64,000 nucleotides of DNA from Arabidopsis thaliana. Lineage: Eukaryota > Streptophyta > Magnoliopsida > Brassicales > Brassicaceae. Below the pieces are notes generated by a model. The model was not told where the DNA came from. It worked only from the letters and a program-made list of their open reading frames with translations, and searched no databases. The translations under genes and the position numbers were made by a program. Shown here piece after piece: positions 24,624 to 36,800 of this stretch (positions within the stretch are counted from its first letter, which is position 1; each line of letters starts with the position of its first letter). The DNA lies in contig NC_003074.8 of assembly GCF_000001735.4 (NCBI RefSeq), forward strand, positions 1,116,101 through 1,180,100, in the 5' to 3' direction.

Positions 24624-25480
24624 TTTTTCCTAACTACAATCTAGTTTTGGGTTAGTCTTTATCACCACGAAGCATAAAAGACTCTATATTCAGACAATAA
24701 AATATAGAAGAGAAACCAAAAAGATAATGCTTAGGATACGTGTAAAGCCCTTCCTAGATTATGTTTTCAGATGTAACTTCTTTGTTTCTCATAGAACAAA
24801 CAATCGGCACATGCCAATATTCGTTTCACTTTGAAACTTCTGTTTATCTGGAAAACAGTAGATCAAATCACGCGTAAAGCAGAGATATGAACTCCTGTTT
24901 CGTACTAAAGAAACTTGCTAAATGAAGGATTCCCTATTAACTGATATTGTTCTTTACTCTTAAAATAGTCTTTATCAAAGATTCTTATCATGAGGCCATT
25001 GGTTCCTATCACTAATAAAAACAAATAAAGAACCCTTTGAATGTTTAAATATAACATGTGAAGCAAATAAATGTGAAAGCATATATTCTAGCAGTATTGC
25101 TACCTGACTAGATAAAGTAGAAGAGTATGTAATCTTAAATCTCACATACTAAAGAAACAGTAGCAGCAGCATCTGGTACGCCATCACCAATTATTAGTGC
25201 TGGTTATATAAAAAATGAAGATACTAATTAGGCTGTACAAAACAAGAACTATTACACGTTTGTATTTATAGAAACAAAAATCTGACAGGCATATATTCTC
25301 AACTTACAGAATATGCATAGTTATCACAAGTAAGAGGTGTATTCTAACTTCTAAGTTCCAAGATAATTGAAAGCTAACCTTTATGATTCCAGGAAGATTG
25401 AATTCATTTGACGACCAACCGCGAGAGAAACTCTTGTCCTTTTTCAAACCGCGTGTATAAGGACTTAGATAAATCCCTTG
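24624..25480. other. Convergent spacer between the cupin and the acidic plastid-protein gene
   Basis: No gene seen. It contains the facing 3' UTR regions. Confidence 0.4.
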
Positions 25481-26428
25481 TCAAAACAACAATTTGGTCC
25501 ATGAACCCAAAAAAGGGAAGGCAGCAATTAGCATCCTCAAGAGCAATGGCTTCTCCTTAACTCTCCACCGCCGAGTAGCCTTTCTTTCAAACTGTTGTTT
25601 TGGACGAACATTCTCGTTTAATGGATTGTCATTTCTAATCTCCCTTAGCGTATCTAGATCATCCCATCCTCCATAGCCAGTACCCATGCTGTTAGAATCA
25701 TCATCTCCTACTATCCATGACTTGTATCCTCCCTTATCTACACCACCCCTCATGTTTCCTCCTTGCCTAGCTTTCCTTGTTCTTCCACTACTTACACTCG
25801 CAGATCTCGAAAATGTATCTCTTCTACTTCTTTTCATAGACCTAATGCTTGGCCTGCTCCAAACTTTACTAACCACAAGAGACAACACAGATTGCACTAA
25901 AGGAACTGCTAATGCCATTACACCCGCGTTTGAATCTGTTCCAAGAAGCAAAGATATGCCAATTGGTGCAAGCATCCAACTCAATGTTCTAAATACCTGC
26001 AATTAAAACAAAACCTCTAAAATTGGCTAAACAGAGCTAACAACTAAACATAAACCATTGTGAATCTAAAGTGAGCAACTTTAAAGTGAGATTCAACATT
26101 ACAGTTCTTAAATTCCAAAAAGAAGAAGTAATACCTCAAAAACCATAGACCAGTCTTCTTCTTCTTCATTCATCCAATCATCGTTGTCGTCATCGTCATC
26201 ATCATCATCAAGCCACCAAGGCCTCTTCTTTTTACGGTTTCCGAACTCAAACGAAGCAAAACCTTCGTCGCGGAAGAGCTCCTCCTCCCAGCTAGGACCG
26301 CGGGAGGCGCGGCAATCAAAGGAACCGCGGCTCACGATATTTGGGCAGAGATCAAAATCGCAGTTTAGAGAACAGAATCTGCCTCTGACGACGCAAGAAG
26401 AAAGCTGAAGATACAGCAGATTCGCCAT
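25481..26428 (-). CDS. Unrecognised acidic protein, probably plastid membrane, 269 aa
   Basis: Two exons, 26428-26135 and 25996-25481, give 269 aa. The start MANLLYLQLSSCVVRGRFC is Ser/Leu-rich with Arg and no early acidic residues, suggesting a chloroplast transit peptide. A Trp-rich, Asp-run segment (KKKRPWWL then eight Asp) and a Glu cluster precede the intron. Exon 2 carries a hydrophobic hairpin (FRTLSWMLAPIGISLLLG and GVMALAVPLVQSVLSLVV) likely to span a membrane. A basic Ser/Arg tract, a Gly-rich acidic stretch and a C-terminal hydrophobic patch (LLLRMLIAAFPFLGSW) follow. I do not recognise a domain. The ATG at 26428 is used because the codon six bases upstream is TTG. I recall AT3G04310 as an unknown protein. 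Confidence 0.85.
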
Positions 26429-27058
26429 CCACAAACTGATGATTATTAGCGTTTACATTCAACACATTCCATAAGAACAAAACTGGAGAACGAACAGAAA
26501 AATCAATTCTTTCCCATCCACAAACTCTGTTCTTCGCTTTAATCGCTCCTTGCTAAAGAACAGTGATAGAGAGTTAAACCAACTTAAACCAAACCGAACC
26601 TCAACTACAGAAATAAAACCAATGTTTTTATTTAACCAAAACCAAACCGGAACCAAAATTCCTTGGTAACACCAAGCCAGCCGAATTAAAACAAATTCGA
26701 AGACATGGTAATTGGTAACAAAGGGGACAAAACATGTACCATTTTTTTTTTAACGTTCCTAAACTTGTAAGTTGTAAGAATTGTGCATTAACCATTTATA
26801 TGTGAGAAATATCTTACATTATAAGACATTGACCATTTATATGTGATATACAAGAGGGATATGTGGTCAATTCATCGTCAGCATGGTGGTAATTGGTAAA
26901 ATATGTCAAATTAATTATGACATATTAGTCATTCTCTTCGTGAGAGTGAACGTGAAAAAAAGAAGGTATATTGTCGGAGTGAGCCAATATCATCATCTCA
27001 AATGGTTATATACAAGGAATATGCATGGATCATGGATCAATTCATGCATGCTGTATCC
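26429..27058. other. Spacer and distal promoter of the first Kunitz gene
   Basis: No gene seen. The segment from about 26780 (ATTAACCATTTATATGTGAG) recurs near 29147 upstream of the second Kunitz gene, marking the left edge of the tandem duplication. ACCATTTATATGTGA is also repeated internally. Confidence 0.6.
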
Positions 27059-27467
27059 TAAGGCCATGAATGTTTGTAGTTTTTAAAATGGTTTTTGGAT
27101 TTTGGATTTTGGTTTTTGGTTTTTAGTTTTTGATTTTCTTGGGTTTTGTTTTTGGTGTAGATTTTAGTTTCTTAAAAAACTTGAATGGTAATTTGTTTAG
27201 ATTTTGGTTTTTATGTTAATGGATAGTATTTTTTTTACAAAACAAATCTAAAAATAAAATAAAAAATGTGATCGATTGTTTTTGAGAGAGAAACTCCCAA
27301 AACATAGATTTTGGTTTTCTTTGAAAAATTGTTAAAACACTCAAAAACTAGATTTCCTATATTTTAGGAAAACTTGTTTTTTCAAAATCTTGAATGGCTA
27401 CAAAATAGATTTTAGAAAAAATTAAAACTAAAAACTAGTTTAAAAACCACACTCATTCAAGGCCTTA
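27059..27467. mobile_element. MITE-like insertion (about 0.4 kb) in the Kunitz gene 1 promoter
   Basis: The left end AAGGCCATGAATG and right end CATTCAAGGCCTT are inverted repeats with one mismatch, flanked by TA. The interior is T/G-rich on the left and A/C-rich on the right, so the whole unit is partly self-complementary. The duplicate promoter near 29380-29400 lacks it: CTTAACACTAT there corresponds to CCTA joined to ATACTAT here. There is no coding capacity. The superfamily is not certain. Confidence 0.75.
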
Positions 27468-27656
27468 ATACTATGTTTGGAGCGTGTGTTTTAATCATTT
27501 TTAACTAGTATTATAGCTTTGACTCAGATCCACTCTGTAAACCAGATCCATATGGTAAGGAAAAAATAAATTGTTAAGAAGCAAGGTCAACATGAGGAGT
27601 AGAAAGAAGACAAAAAAGAACGTGTATTGTAACCAACCCATTATGTCCATAATCTC

Positions 27657-27663
27657 TATAAAA
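27657..27663 (+). promoter_or_regulatory. TATA box of Kunitz gene 1
   Basis: TATAAAA, 58 nt upstream of the ATG. The surrounding CATAATCTCTATAAAAGGAA is conserved in the paralogue. Confidence 0.7.
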
Positions 27664-27714
27664 GGAAACTCAAGACAAGAACACAAAAGCAAGAAGATCA
27701 GAAACAACACAAAG

Positions 27715-28326
27715 ATGAAAACATTCCAATTGATGATGATCTCTTTCTTGTTCGTTGCAATAACAACAACATCCGGTGTGGTTAGTGAGGGTAACGACGT
27801 AGTTTATGACGGCGAAGGAGATCCGGTTAAGCCCAACGTTCCATATTACATCAGCTTCATGACGTCGGATTACAACATGTGGATCTGCCGAATGCAATAT
27901 GGATCTACTGATCCCAACTCATGCCCACAACAACCGTTAATGGTCACTCATCCAAATTTAGCAGCACCAACACCAGTTATGTTTGTATTAGCAAACAAGT
28001 CAGATGTCGTACGTGAATCAGCCAAACTTAAGATTAAGTTCGTAGGTCCCCGTCAGTGTGGTAAATCCGGGTTTTGGAAAGTAGTTCAGAGAAACTCTTC
28101 AGAAGGTGAAGTATTCCTCAACGGATCTAAATCTATGTCACACAATGACAGCACATTCGCCATCCACAAAACTAACGAATACTACAAGTTTACTTTCGGT
28201 GACGGTGACTATCCAACGACTATCAGTATGACCAACGACTATCCGATATATAGGTTGTTATCGAAGAGGTTATCTGGAGAGATGGAGATTTATTTCTACA
28301 AGAACCTGACTACGAGTGAAGGCTAA
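27715..28326 (+). CDS. Kunitz-type (legume) protease inhibitor-like protein 1
   Basis: Secreted beta-trefoil protein of the soybean-trypsin-inhibitor family; target protease unknown. Single exon, 203 aa. The start at 27715 gives a clean signal peptide (MKTFQLMMISFLFVAITTTS), so the 48 codons open upstream are treated as leader. Trefoil features: VVYDGEGDPVKPNVPYYISF, SCPQQPLMV, PTPVMFVLANKS, LKIKFVG and CGKSGFWKVV. Only three Cys occur in the mature part (in MWICR, SCPQ and RQCGK), so the second disulfide of classical inhibitors is missing and one Cys may be free. Tandem neighbour of 29657-30265; its promoter carries the MITE-like insertion. Confidence 0.92.
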   Translation: MKTFQLMMISFLFVAITTTSGVVSEGNDVVYDGEGDPVKPNVPYYISFMTSDYNMWICRMQYGSTDPNSCPQQPLMVTHPNLAAPTPVMFVLANKSDVVRESAKLKIKFVGPRQCGKSGFWKVVQRNSSEGEVFLNGSKSMSHNDSTFAIHKTNEYYKFTFGDGDYPTTISMTNDYPIYRLLSKRLSGEMEIYFYKNLTTSEG

Positions 28327-29596
28327 AATGTTCTGTTTTCACTTACCTTTTTATATAATGTTTTCATTTCTAAAATCAAATAAAACTTGTTGTAATAACA
28401 TGATAATCAAACAAACTAAACTCGGAGATCATAAAGTTGGTTCATCTATTGCGTATTCATGTTAGTAATTAGTATTACACTACTATTTAAGTTGTTTTTA
28501 TTTATTTTTGCTTTCTCTTTTACAATATATATATATATATTACTAAATGCGATTGCCAAAAAGTTTAATCGACTCTTGTATATCAAAAACTTGTTGTGAA
28601 ACATGATATGGGTTACAAACTACGTGATGAAGGAAGGAATGACCAAAATCAATTAGAAAAAATACTGAAATAAGAACAAAACTCTGAGTCATCCTAATCT
28701 CCAAGATACTTTCCTAAACTTGTCAGAATTGAAATCTATGATTGATTCGATTTTCAGAAGAGCAGTATTGATCTCTTCGAAACAAAACAAGATGACAAAC
28801 TACAAACGATCAAAATTAGTGTAAAGGCTCTTTAACATTCAAAGTCTCATCTCATGATAATCTTAGATTACGTAGAGCAAACGTAAGCATTTATTCGTGT
28901 ATACCTTCTTAAGGTAATTCATACTTTACATGTATATTTAAAGAGTTGTTGATTTATTTGTCTTTGGTCAATTAGAAAGTCCACTCCAAACTACTCGCTC
29001 GATTGCCTGAAGCGTGTTTATTTCTCAATTAGTAAGTCGCATTGACCTAAATCCACCTGTGCGTCTCCATATTGTTAGGGGAAAAGAAGTGTTTGTGAGT
29101 GGCATTGAATCCATTATTTTTCTAATCTCTATAAATGCCAGTTTGTACATTAACCATTTATATGTGAGAAATATCTTACATCTGAAGTGAAGTCTGATCA
29201 TAATACATTGAATGGTATACAAGGGATATGTGGCCAACTCATTGTCAATAAGTAAAATTATTTATGACACTTTTGTCATTCTCTTCCTGAGCTATATTAT
29301 CATCATCTCAAAGGGTCATATAAGAGCTAGGATCATGCATGGATCAATAACTCACGATATATTGGAAGTTTATGAAACTTAACACTATTAGCTCGTGTGG
29401 AGCGTGTGTTTAATCAATTCTTAACTAGTAGCTAGATTTGACGTAGATCGACCCGTAAACCAGATCCAGATAGCAAGGAGAAAAGAAAATGTTTAGAAAC
29501 TTTAAGAAGCAAGTTCTAACATGTGGACTAGAAAGAAGACGAAAATTAAAGAATGGATACCATTGTAACCAACCCATTATATATGTCCATAATCTC
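28327..29596. other. Spacer between the Kunitz genes
   Basis: No gene seen. It holds the 3' flank of copy 1 (GATCATAAAGTTGGTTCAT is repeated downstream of copy 2) and the promoter of copy 2, which matches copy 1 from about 29147. An alternating AT tract lies at about 28527-28541. Confidence 0.6.
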
Positions 29597-29603
29597 TATA
29601 AAA
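29597..29603 (+). promoter_or_regulatory. TATA box of Kunitz gene 2
   Basis: TATAAAA, 60 nt before the ATG, in the same context as in copy 1. Confidence 0.7.
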
Positions 29604-29656
29604 GGAACTCAACACAAGATTACACAAAAGCAAGAAAATAAGAAACAACACAAAAG

Positions 29657-30265
29657 ATGAAAACATTCCGATCGATGTTGATCTCTCTCTTGCTCGTTGC
29701 AATAACAACAACATCCGGTGTTGTTGAGGGTAACTACGTGGTTTATGACGGCGAAGGAGATCAGGTTAAGCCCAACGTTCCGTACTACATCAGCTTCATG
29801 ACGTCGGATTACAACATGTGGATCTGCCGAAAGAAATGGAGATCTAATGATCCCAACTCCTGCCCACAGCAACCGTTAATGGTCACTCATCCAAATATGG
29901 CAGCACCCACACCGGTTATGTTTGTGTTATCAAACAAATCAGAGACAGTCGTACGTGAATCAGCCAAACTCAAGATTAAGTTCGTAGATCCCCGTCCCTG
30001 CGGTGAATCCGGGTTTTGGAGAGTAGTTCAGAGAACTTCTTCAGAAGGTGAAGTAGTCCTCAACGGATCTGAATCTACGTCAGACAATGCCAGTACGTTC
30101 GCCATCGAGCAAACTAACGAATACTACAAGTTCACTTTCGGTGACGGCCCTGACTATCTAACGACTATCAGTTTATCCAACGATTATCCAATATATAGGT
30201 TGTTATCCAAGAAGTTCTCTGGAGAAATGGAGATTTATTTCTACAAGAACCTTACTATGGGTTAA
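29657..30265 (+). CDS. Kunitz-type (legume) protease inhibitor-like protein 2
   Basis: Single-exon paralogue of the preceding gene, 202 aa, highly similar from the signal peptide (MKTFRSMLISLLLVAITTTS) through VPYYISFMTSDYNMWICRKK, SCPQQPLMVTHPN, CGESGFWRVV and YKFTFGDG to a C terminus of YFYKNLTMG. The same three mature Cys are present. Differences include a one-codon indel (SETVV against SDVV) and a more basic segment after WICR. It has its own TATA box and lacks the 0.4 kb promoter insertion of copy 1. Probable apoplastic or vacuolar inhibitor, by family. Confidence 0.92.
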   Translation: MKTFRSMLISLLLVAITTTSGVVEGNYVVYDGEGDQVKPNVPYYISFMTSDYNMWICRKKWRSNDPNSCPQQPLMVTHPNMAAPTPVMFVLSNKSETVVRESAKLKIKFVDPRPCGESGFWRVVQRTSSEGEVVLNGSESTSDNASTFAIEQTNEYYKFTFGDGPDYLTTISLSNDYPIYRLLSKKFSGEMEIYFYKNLTMG

Positions 30266-30842
30266 TTAAGCCATGATGTTTTTATTTCCAAAATCAAAAT
30301 AAAACTTGTTGTAAGAACATGAATACGCAATAAAAATGATATAATAACATAAAAATAAAACTAAACTCGGAGATCATAAGTTGGTTCATTTACTGTGTAT
30401 TCATGTTAGTATTACGCTAATTTAAGATATTTTCTTGTGATATGGGTTACAACTACGTGATGAAGGAACCAACTTGATATGACAAAAATCATTTAGAAAA
30501 AAACAATGATATAATAACACAAGAAAGAACAAATACTCTGAGATATAAGTTGTGCCGTGAGTTACATTGTCAGCAGAGGAAGCAGATTGACTTGTTCCCG
30601 TCGTGTCACGGTTTTTCTAGACCTTTGAGGAACCATCTGATTGCAAGGTGCTCTGAAGCATAAGTGATAAGATTTTCAAATATATATCTTTTTTTTTTTG
30701 TCATCTGTTTCAAAGATTTTCTAATGGCATATAAATATAAATGTTTATTTTATAACATTTGTTTTGCCACATAATACATAGTAGATAAGTAAGATATGCT
30801 AAGAAACTCTATCATCAAAATATGGAATCATCTTCATTGCTC
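30266..30842. other. Convergent spacer between Kunitz gene 2 and FTSHI5
   Basis: No gene seen. The left part is the duplicated 3' flank of the Kunitz unit, ending near 30543. Confidence 0.5.
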
Positions 30843-33800
30843 TTAGGTTGGTGCACTAAGAAGTGCAGTTTCTGGCGGATCTCCAACATCAAGAAAACTC
30901 CTTGACAATGCCTGCAAACAAACAAAAAAGAAAAAACTGTAAGCACTAAGCTTTATATGGATCAACAGAAAATGGCTACAGGTTTCCTACTACATGCATC
31001 TTTTAATAAAAATGGGATTGATGGTCGTATCACTTGCCTCATTGTAATTGGTTCCTGATAGAAAGAAAGGTTCCTTCTCCCGAATCCCACCATTCTCATG
31101 AACAATTCTTTCCAAATCCTGCAAACCATTACGAGGAAACAAAATTGATGATATTTTATATGCAGAGAGGTTGTTTGGAACATCCTTCACTCTAAGTTGA
31201 TCCAAACTTCGTACCTTATGAGTTAAAATCTCAAATTCGAGTAGCTCCTCTGTGATTTTCTCAAGGACACGTCGATTTTTAAGGAGCATTCCCTTTGCCT
31301 TTTCGTACGCTAAGTCATAAATCTGTAAAGGAATAAGATGACATTAGAGACTGTAGAGGAACAAGATGACATTAGAGAGGTTATGTATTTTAGCCTTGGA
31401 CAATGCTTGAACCAACTGAAAAGCGAAGCTGAAGATAGAAAATTGCGAACACTAGAGAGGCACCAATGACACTGGCAGATATTAAGAACGTATTGGAAAC
31501 TAGAGAGCAAAACAAACCTTTTCAACTTTACCCGCCATTTCATATTCGTGATTGTTCCCCATACTCAAAGCTGAAACCTGCTCATTCGAATCAAATAAAC
31601 CAAACAGAAAGAAAAAAAAGTATAAGGTCAATCAACTGACCAGATGAGACATCAGAATGAATGCAAACTGTATGTAAGATCGAATCATCATGTTCAGTAT
31701 TCAACATGTTGGTTCAGTGGTATCAGACATTTAGTCTTGGAATGGAACCAATTTCAAGTAAAACAATGAAGGTTACCGCGTTAGTAGCATAGTATACTGC
31801 AGGACTGTCATCGGGTCCCCAGCCATATTGAAGCACCATACGTGTTGCAATCTGTTGCAAGACACAAATAATAATCATGGGGAAACGAAACATTAAGTAT
31901 GTAGATGACAGCATACCGCAAAACAGTAGACAGAGTTTACCTCCTGCGCTTTAGTTATTTCTGAAGAAGAAAGAAAATTTTCATCTCCGGGAGGAAGAAG
32001 CATTTGGGATGCAATGTGAGATCCAAAGCAGAAAACGAGCTTCTTTTCAAGATATGATCTTGATTCCGTGTTCCCAATCGCGGAGCCTCCACTTGTGACC
32101 TTGGTGATTTTTGTACACCCAATTCCTTCCCAGGAACTAGGCTCAAGCCAAAGATTTTCCACAACATCAAAGTTTGGTATTAGAAGTGTGATGAGAGCAC
32201 GACCAGCCGCCCAGACAGCATGTGGGAACTTTGTCTCCCTCGTCCAATCAACAGTAGGATTCAAAAGTTCTATTCCATTACTTATTTGTCCATATGGTTC
32301 CATCAGATCAACCACATTCTCCAAATCATCTTTGGTTAAGTTAAGTCCAAGATGATTCACAAGCATTTTGCCCATTGTCTTTGCAACTTTAGTTTTTCGC
32401 AGCCATGGGGGCACTATATGGCTAAACGTCTGTCAGAAAAGAGAAAGAAATCACCTGATGAAACCATACTAAGAAATGAACAAAAAATGGTTTGACCTTA
32501 GGCGACGAAAATGACAAATTTCTTACCGCAAACCAGCTAACGTAACTCAGAAGTTCGTCAGTGTCCAGAAATTTGCTTCTGAAGGCACTACTTTCGAGAG
32601 CCATTGGAACAAGTTTCAGTTCTATCGGTCTTAATAAAGTTGTCTTCTCTGAAACCTGTAACCATGAACTGGTTATTAAAATAGTGGAACAGAACTACAG
32701 AGAGATAAACCCAAGAAAGAAGAAACACGACATGATATAGTACTCACAACCATAATAGAAATGAACCATCAAAACTTTGGAGGTGCAAAAGAAAATAGAC
32801 AATAGGTAAAAACATATATAATCGCTAGCACATATAAACAACTTTGCAAAGCTTAAGATCACCTTACGCCAATCCACTAGATCAACGAGTTCTCGGTCCA
32901 TGGTTTCTTCTGCAGCGTTGTGTAAAATCCTCTCCCTTTCCATTTCAGTTGGACTTTGAAGATGGAATACTCTATCCATACGACCTGGCCTTCTTAGCGC
33001 CTCATCAATTTGCTTATGATTTCGTGTCGTCGCCATCAAAACTACGCCATCCTGTTTCTCAAAGCTGCATAAGTAGAAATTATAAAGTGGAATGACATCA
33101 GAAAAGTCAACCGGAAAAAGGAGAATGCTACTTTGAGAAACCGCTATGAATGCTTCAAATCTGGTCTTAATTTTTAATCAACATAGAAATTGGCTCTTAC
33201 CCATCAAGTTCAACAAGAAGCTGATTAATGAACGATTCATGATCTTGCTGTTTTGTATGTACAAACTTCCCGCGTACACCAGCAAAGAGGTCAAAATCCT
33301 CCACAAAAATGATTACAGGTGCCTAGTCATCACAGTAAACATCAGAACATAAGATGACATTGAAACTGATGTACATAAGATTCGGAACCTGAATATCATG
33401 AGAACTCAAAATTTAATATCTATGAAAATGAATGAATCAACAAAAAAATCTGAGGCAAAGAAGCTAACCAAGTCTCTTGCAGTTTGAAAGAGTTCCCTGA
33501 CATTCGCTGCACTTTGACCAACCCATAGCCCAGCTTCCAACTCTTGAGCTTCAACATTGACAACAGGCACTCTTGCTTCGGCTGCTATAGCGAGCGCCAG
33601 TGACGTCTTTCCCGTTCCTCTCTCACCCACAATAAGAACGCCCTGCAGCGTGAATAAGCATGCTTACAATCGGACACTATCCCACAAAATAAGCACACAA
33701 CCGTAAAGCAACATACCCGAGGTGCGCGGGCTCCCATCTCCTGAAATGCCTTTGGATTCTGTAAAAATGCCACAACCTCGTTGATTTCTTCTCTCATAGA

Positions 33801-36800
33801 CTCAATACTAGCAAAGTTCTTTAATGGGATAGGTGGATTTTTCACTCTCTTCATTCTGTCGAATGCAGTTTTTATGGGGTCGATTCCAGCCTTTCTCTTT
33901 TGTTTGATTCTCCTTTTTCTATAAGTGAAATATGATTTCTGCAAAACAAATCAAACTGATTTTAGTAATCAACTGTAAGTGTACTAGCTACAATACTACT
34001 GCTCACGCAAATTGAGAGTGTTGGAAAGAGAAGCATAAGGAGAAAGAAAAGTTACATACCACTCTCCAGAATTTCCGTACGTTGGGATCTCGGCGGAAGG
34101 GTCCATAGCCAAGAAGTCTTGGAACCTTTCTTTTTAGAAAGCGGAAAACGTGATACAAAACAAACCCGTATATAGAACTTCGAATTAGAAACCAGAGGAA
34201 CCACTGAAAATCTTCTGTATTGCGGGACTTGAAATTCATTTCTGCTTCAGACTGCCATTGTAAGTACCATGTTGAGCCAACAGTCTGTTCTATTTCTTCT
34301 GGCCAAGCCATTCCCAGACGCAGCCTTAACTGTATCAGAAAAAAGTCATAAAACAAAAAGAAAAGACACAGGGAAACAGGAGGAAAATATCCAGCGAGCG
34401 TACATTATACCTGGTAAGGAATGATAAATTCGATAACTGGAAACACAACCGCCATCATAATGTCATCGTTTATATTCCTTATTTTCTCTAATACTGTATC
34501 CTTCGCATTTGATACAACTTGAGTCTTCCTCAATGCGTTAAAGACTCGAGAAACCACCCTTGTAACCAACAGAAACTGTTGTTGAAGACTTAGCTCTGAC
34601 ATGGGTATCCACATCAGATGAACAGAAGTTGGGATTCCACAAGCAAGCATTTTGAGGTACAGAGCATCAAACCCTCCAAATTTCTCAAATAGCATCTCAT
34701 ATTCCTACAACCATAGACAAAAGTTAAAAGCCTAAACTTAAAAATCCATCAAATAGAGAAGGACTTCAACTGGTCAACCTTGATATCAACGTAAAACTCC
34801 TTGTCATCTCCTTTTAATGCAACATACATTACAGCATAATCATGCCTAATCCTGGCACTGTCAATCAGCTTCCTGGAAACTGCGTAGGGAACAGCCATAG
34901 GGTCCATCTCCCACCTACTTTTGTCTTCGTTATACCAAGTCTTCGAAACAACTCTATCTCGATCCAGGAGAACTTGTTCCTTCAGATTTTAAAAATTCAT
35001 TAACTAATTGGTGAATGATCAATACATGGGAAAATAAACTCTGCAAAAGACACATATGTACATAAACTTTTCAACAAGGTTTCAACTAAAACTGTCTCAT
35101 TTTACGTATTACAGCGAGCCAAAAAAAAATTAAGTGCTTCTCACTTGCCCAAGTAAACTGATTTACTTTATAGCTCGAGAAGATAACACATGAAATTGCA
35201 TATTCAATATATATAAAAAAAAAACTTCAGAACCTACCAACACCAAGGCAATTCTTGAGGTTTCCATCACCCAAGAATACAAAGCTATAGATTAATTATG
35301 CTAATCGCAAGGCTAAGAGTGTAATTTATCTACCATGAAAAACATAAAGCATTGTTCCATCCACCATATTAAACACACCACATACTTTTGGGCTAGTACT
35401 TCATATCATAAGCCAAAAGTTACCTGTCTCTGCGCAATATATTGTTTGCCAAAATCAACATCTTCCAAAAGTTTCTGTTTTAAATCGGCTTTTGCTTCTT
35501 CCTGCCACTTTTTCCAACCATGGCGTAGATGGAGCTGGATAGCTTTCGGAACAACCACCTCTTTCTCTCCAAACATCCATTTCACCTCTGCTTCAGGAAA
35601 TCCCTTGACAGCTTCACCTTCTGGAGTCTTTTGAACAAAAAGCTTTTCTTCACCAAACTTTTTCATACGTTTTCTGATACGATTCTGAAGATCTCTCTGC
35701 AGCTTTTTTGATTCCTCAAGGCGTTTTTTGATGCGTAGAGAAAAATCCACTGAGTCACGATCGAAAAAGGGATCAACCTCCTCTAGTTCCAAAACATTGG
35801 GCAGTATCATTTGTTCCAAGTGCTTTCTTTGAGCGTTCACTAATTCCTGCTTAATCTCAGACCTCGAGAGTTTTGTAATGGAGCTTTCAGGAACACTACA
35901 ACCAGAAAATCAATTGATCTTGTAAGTGAAACATGAAACATTTATGTCGACAGGAAAAACAGCATAGACATGTTAAAAACATATATAAAAGCCAACAAAA
36001 AGATACAGTTAGACTAGGTGCAGGAGTACAAACAAGATAATTGGTAATCTAACAAGTAAAAGATACAACATTACCATCACCGCTAGAAGTGCACGCAATA
36101 AGATGAATGCAAAGAGAAATCTTGCAAAAAGATGAGCTTATGACAATCAACTGTTAAAATATCCTCATTAAAGGGCAACCAAAATCTCAGCTATAGGTAA
36201 GGTAGAATAATATTATATCTGCTAAAATCATGGCTAGAGATATCACCTTTCAAAACTTTTTTGATTCAATTCTCGGTTGAAGCTCTTAACCAACTCTACA
36301 CACTCTCTTTCAATGAAAATAAGCTCCCTAACCCCAAAACTCAATGTTGTTGTCTCTTTCTTTAAAATGATATCATCAATCTCATCTATTCTTTCCCATA
36401 TCTTATTGTACTCGCTCTCCATAATATCCACACTCTCTTCCAGTTTCTCCATTTTCTCCCTAGCACCTTTTCTCAACAGTTTTTCACTCTGTTTCTTCAA
36501 ACTTAGGGCCTCATCTACAATTTTATCAGCTCGTTTCATTAACAAATCTCTCTCCTTCCTCAACCGCCTCATATCACGATATAACCCACTCATTATCTCC
36601 TTCTGCAGTTTCTCCTTCTCCACCTTAACTGCATCCAAAGCCGCTCCCACTTCAGCAACCTCTCCATTTTCCTTTCTAACTATCTCAATAGTCTTCAGTA
36701 AAACCGAGACTGTCTCCAACAATCTCCGAGTATAATCCGAGAACTCATGATCAACTGCTTTCAAAACCACCTCTTTCTCTCTCACTCTCTCTTTCTTTTT

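Noticed and set aside
36277-36735. 152-codon plus-strand ORF rich in Ser and Leu
   Set aside because: It is the antisense reading of the FTSHI5 coiled-coil exon; its composition is explained by the Glu/Lys codons on the other strand.
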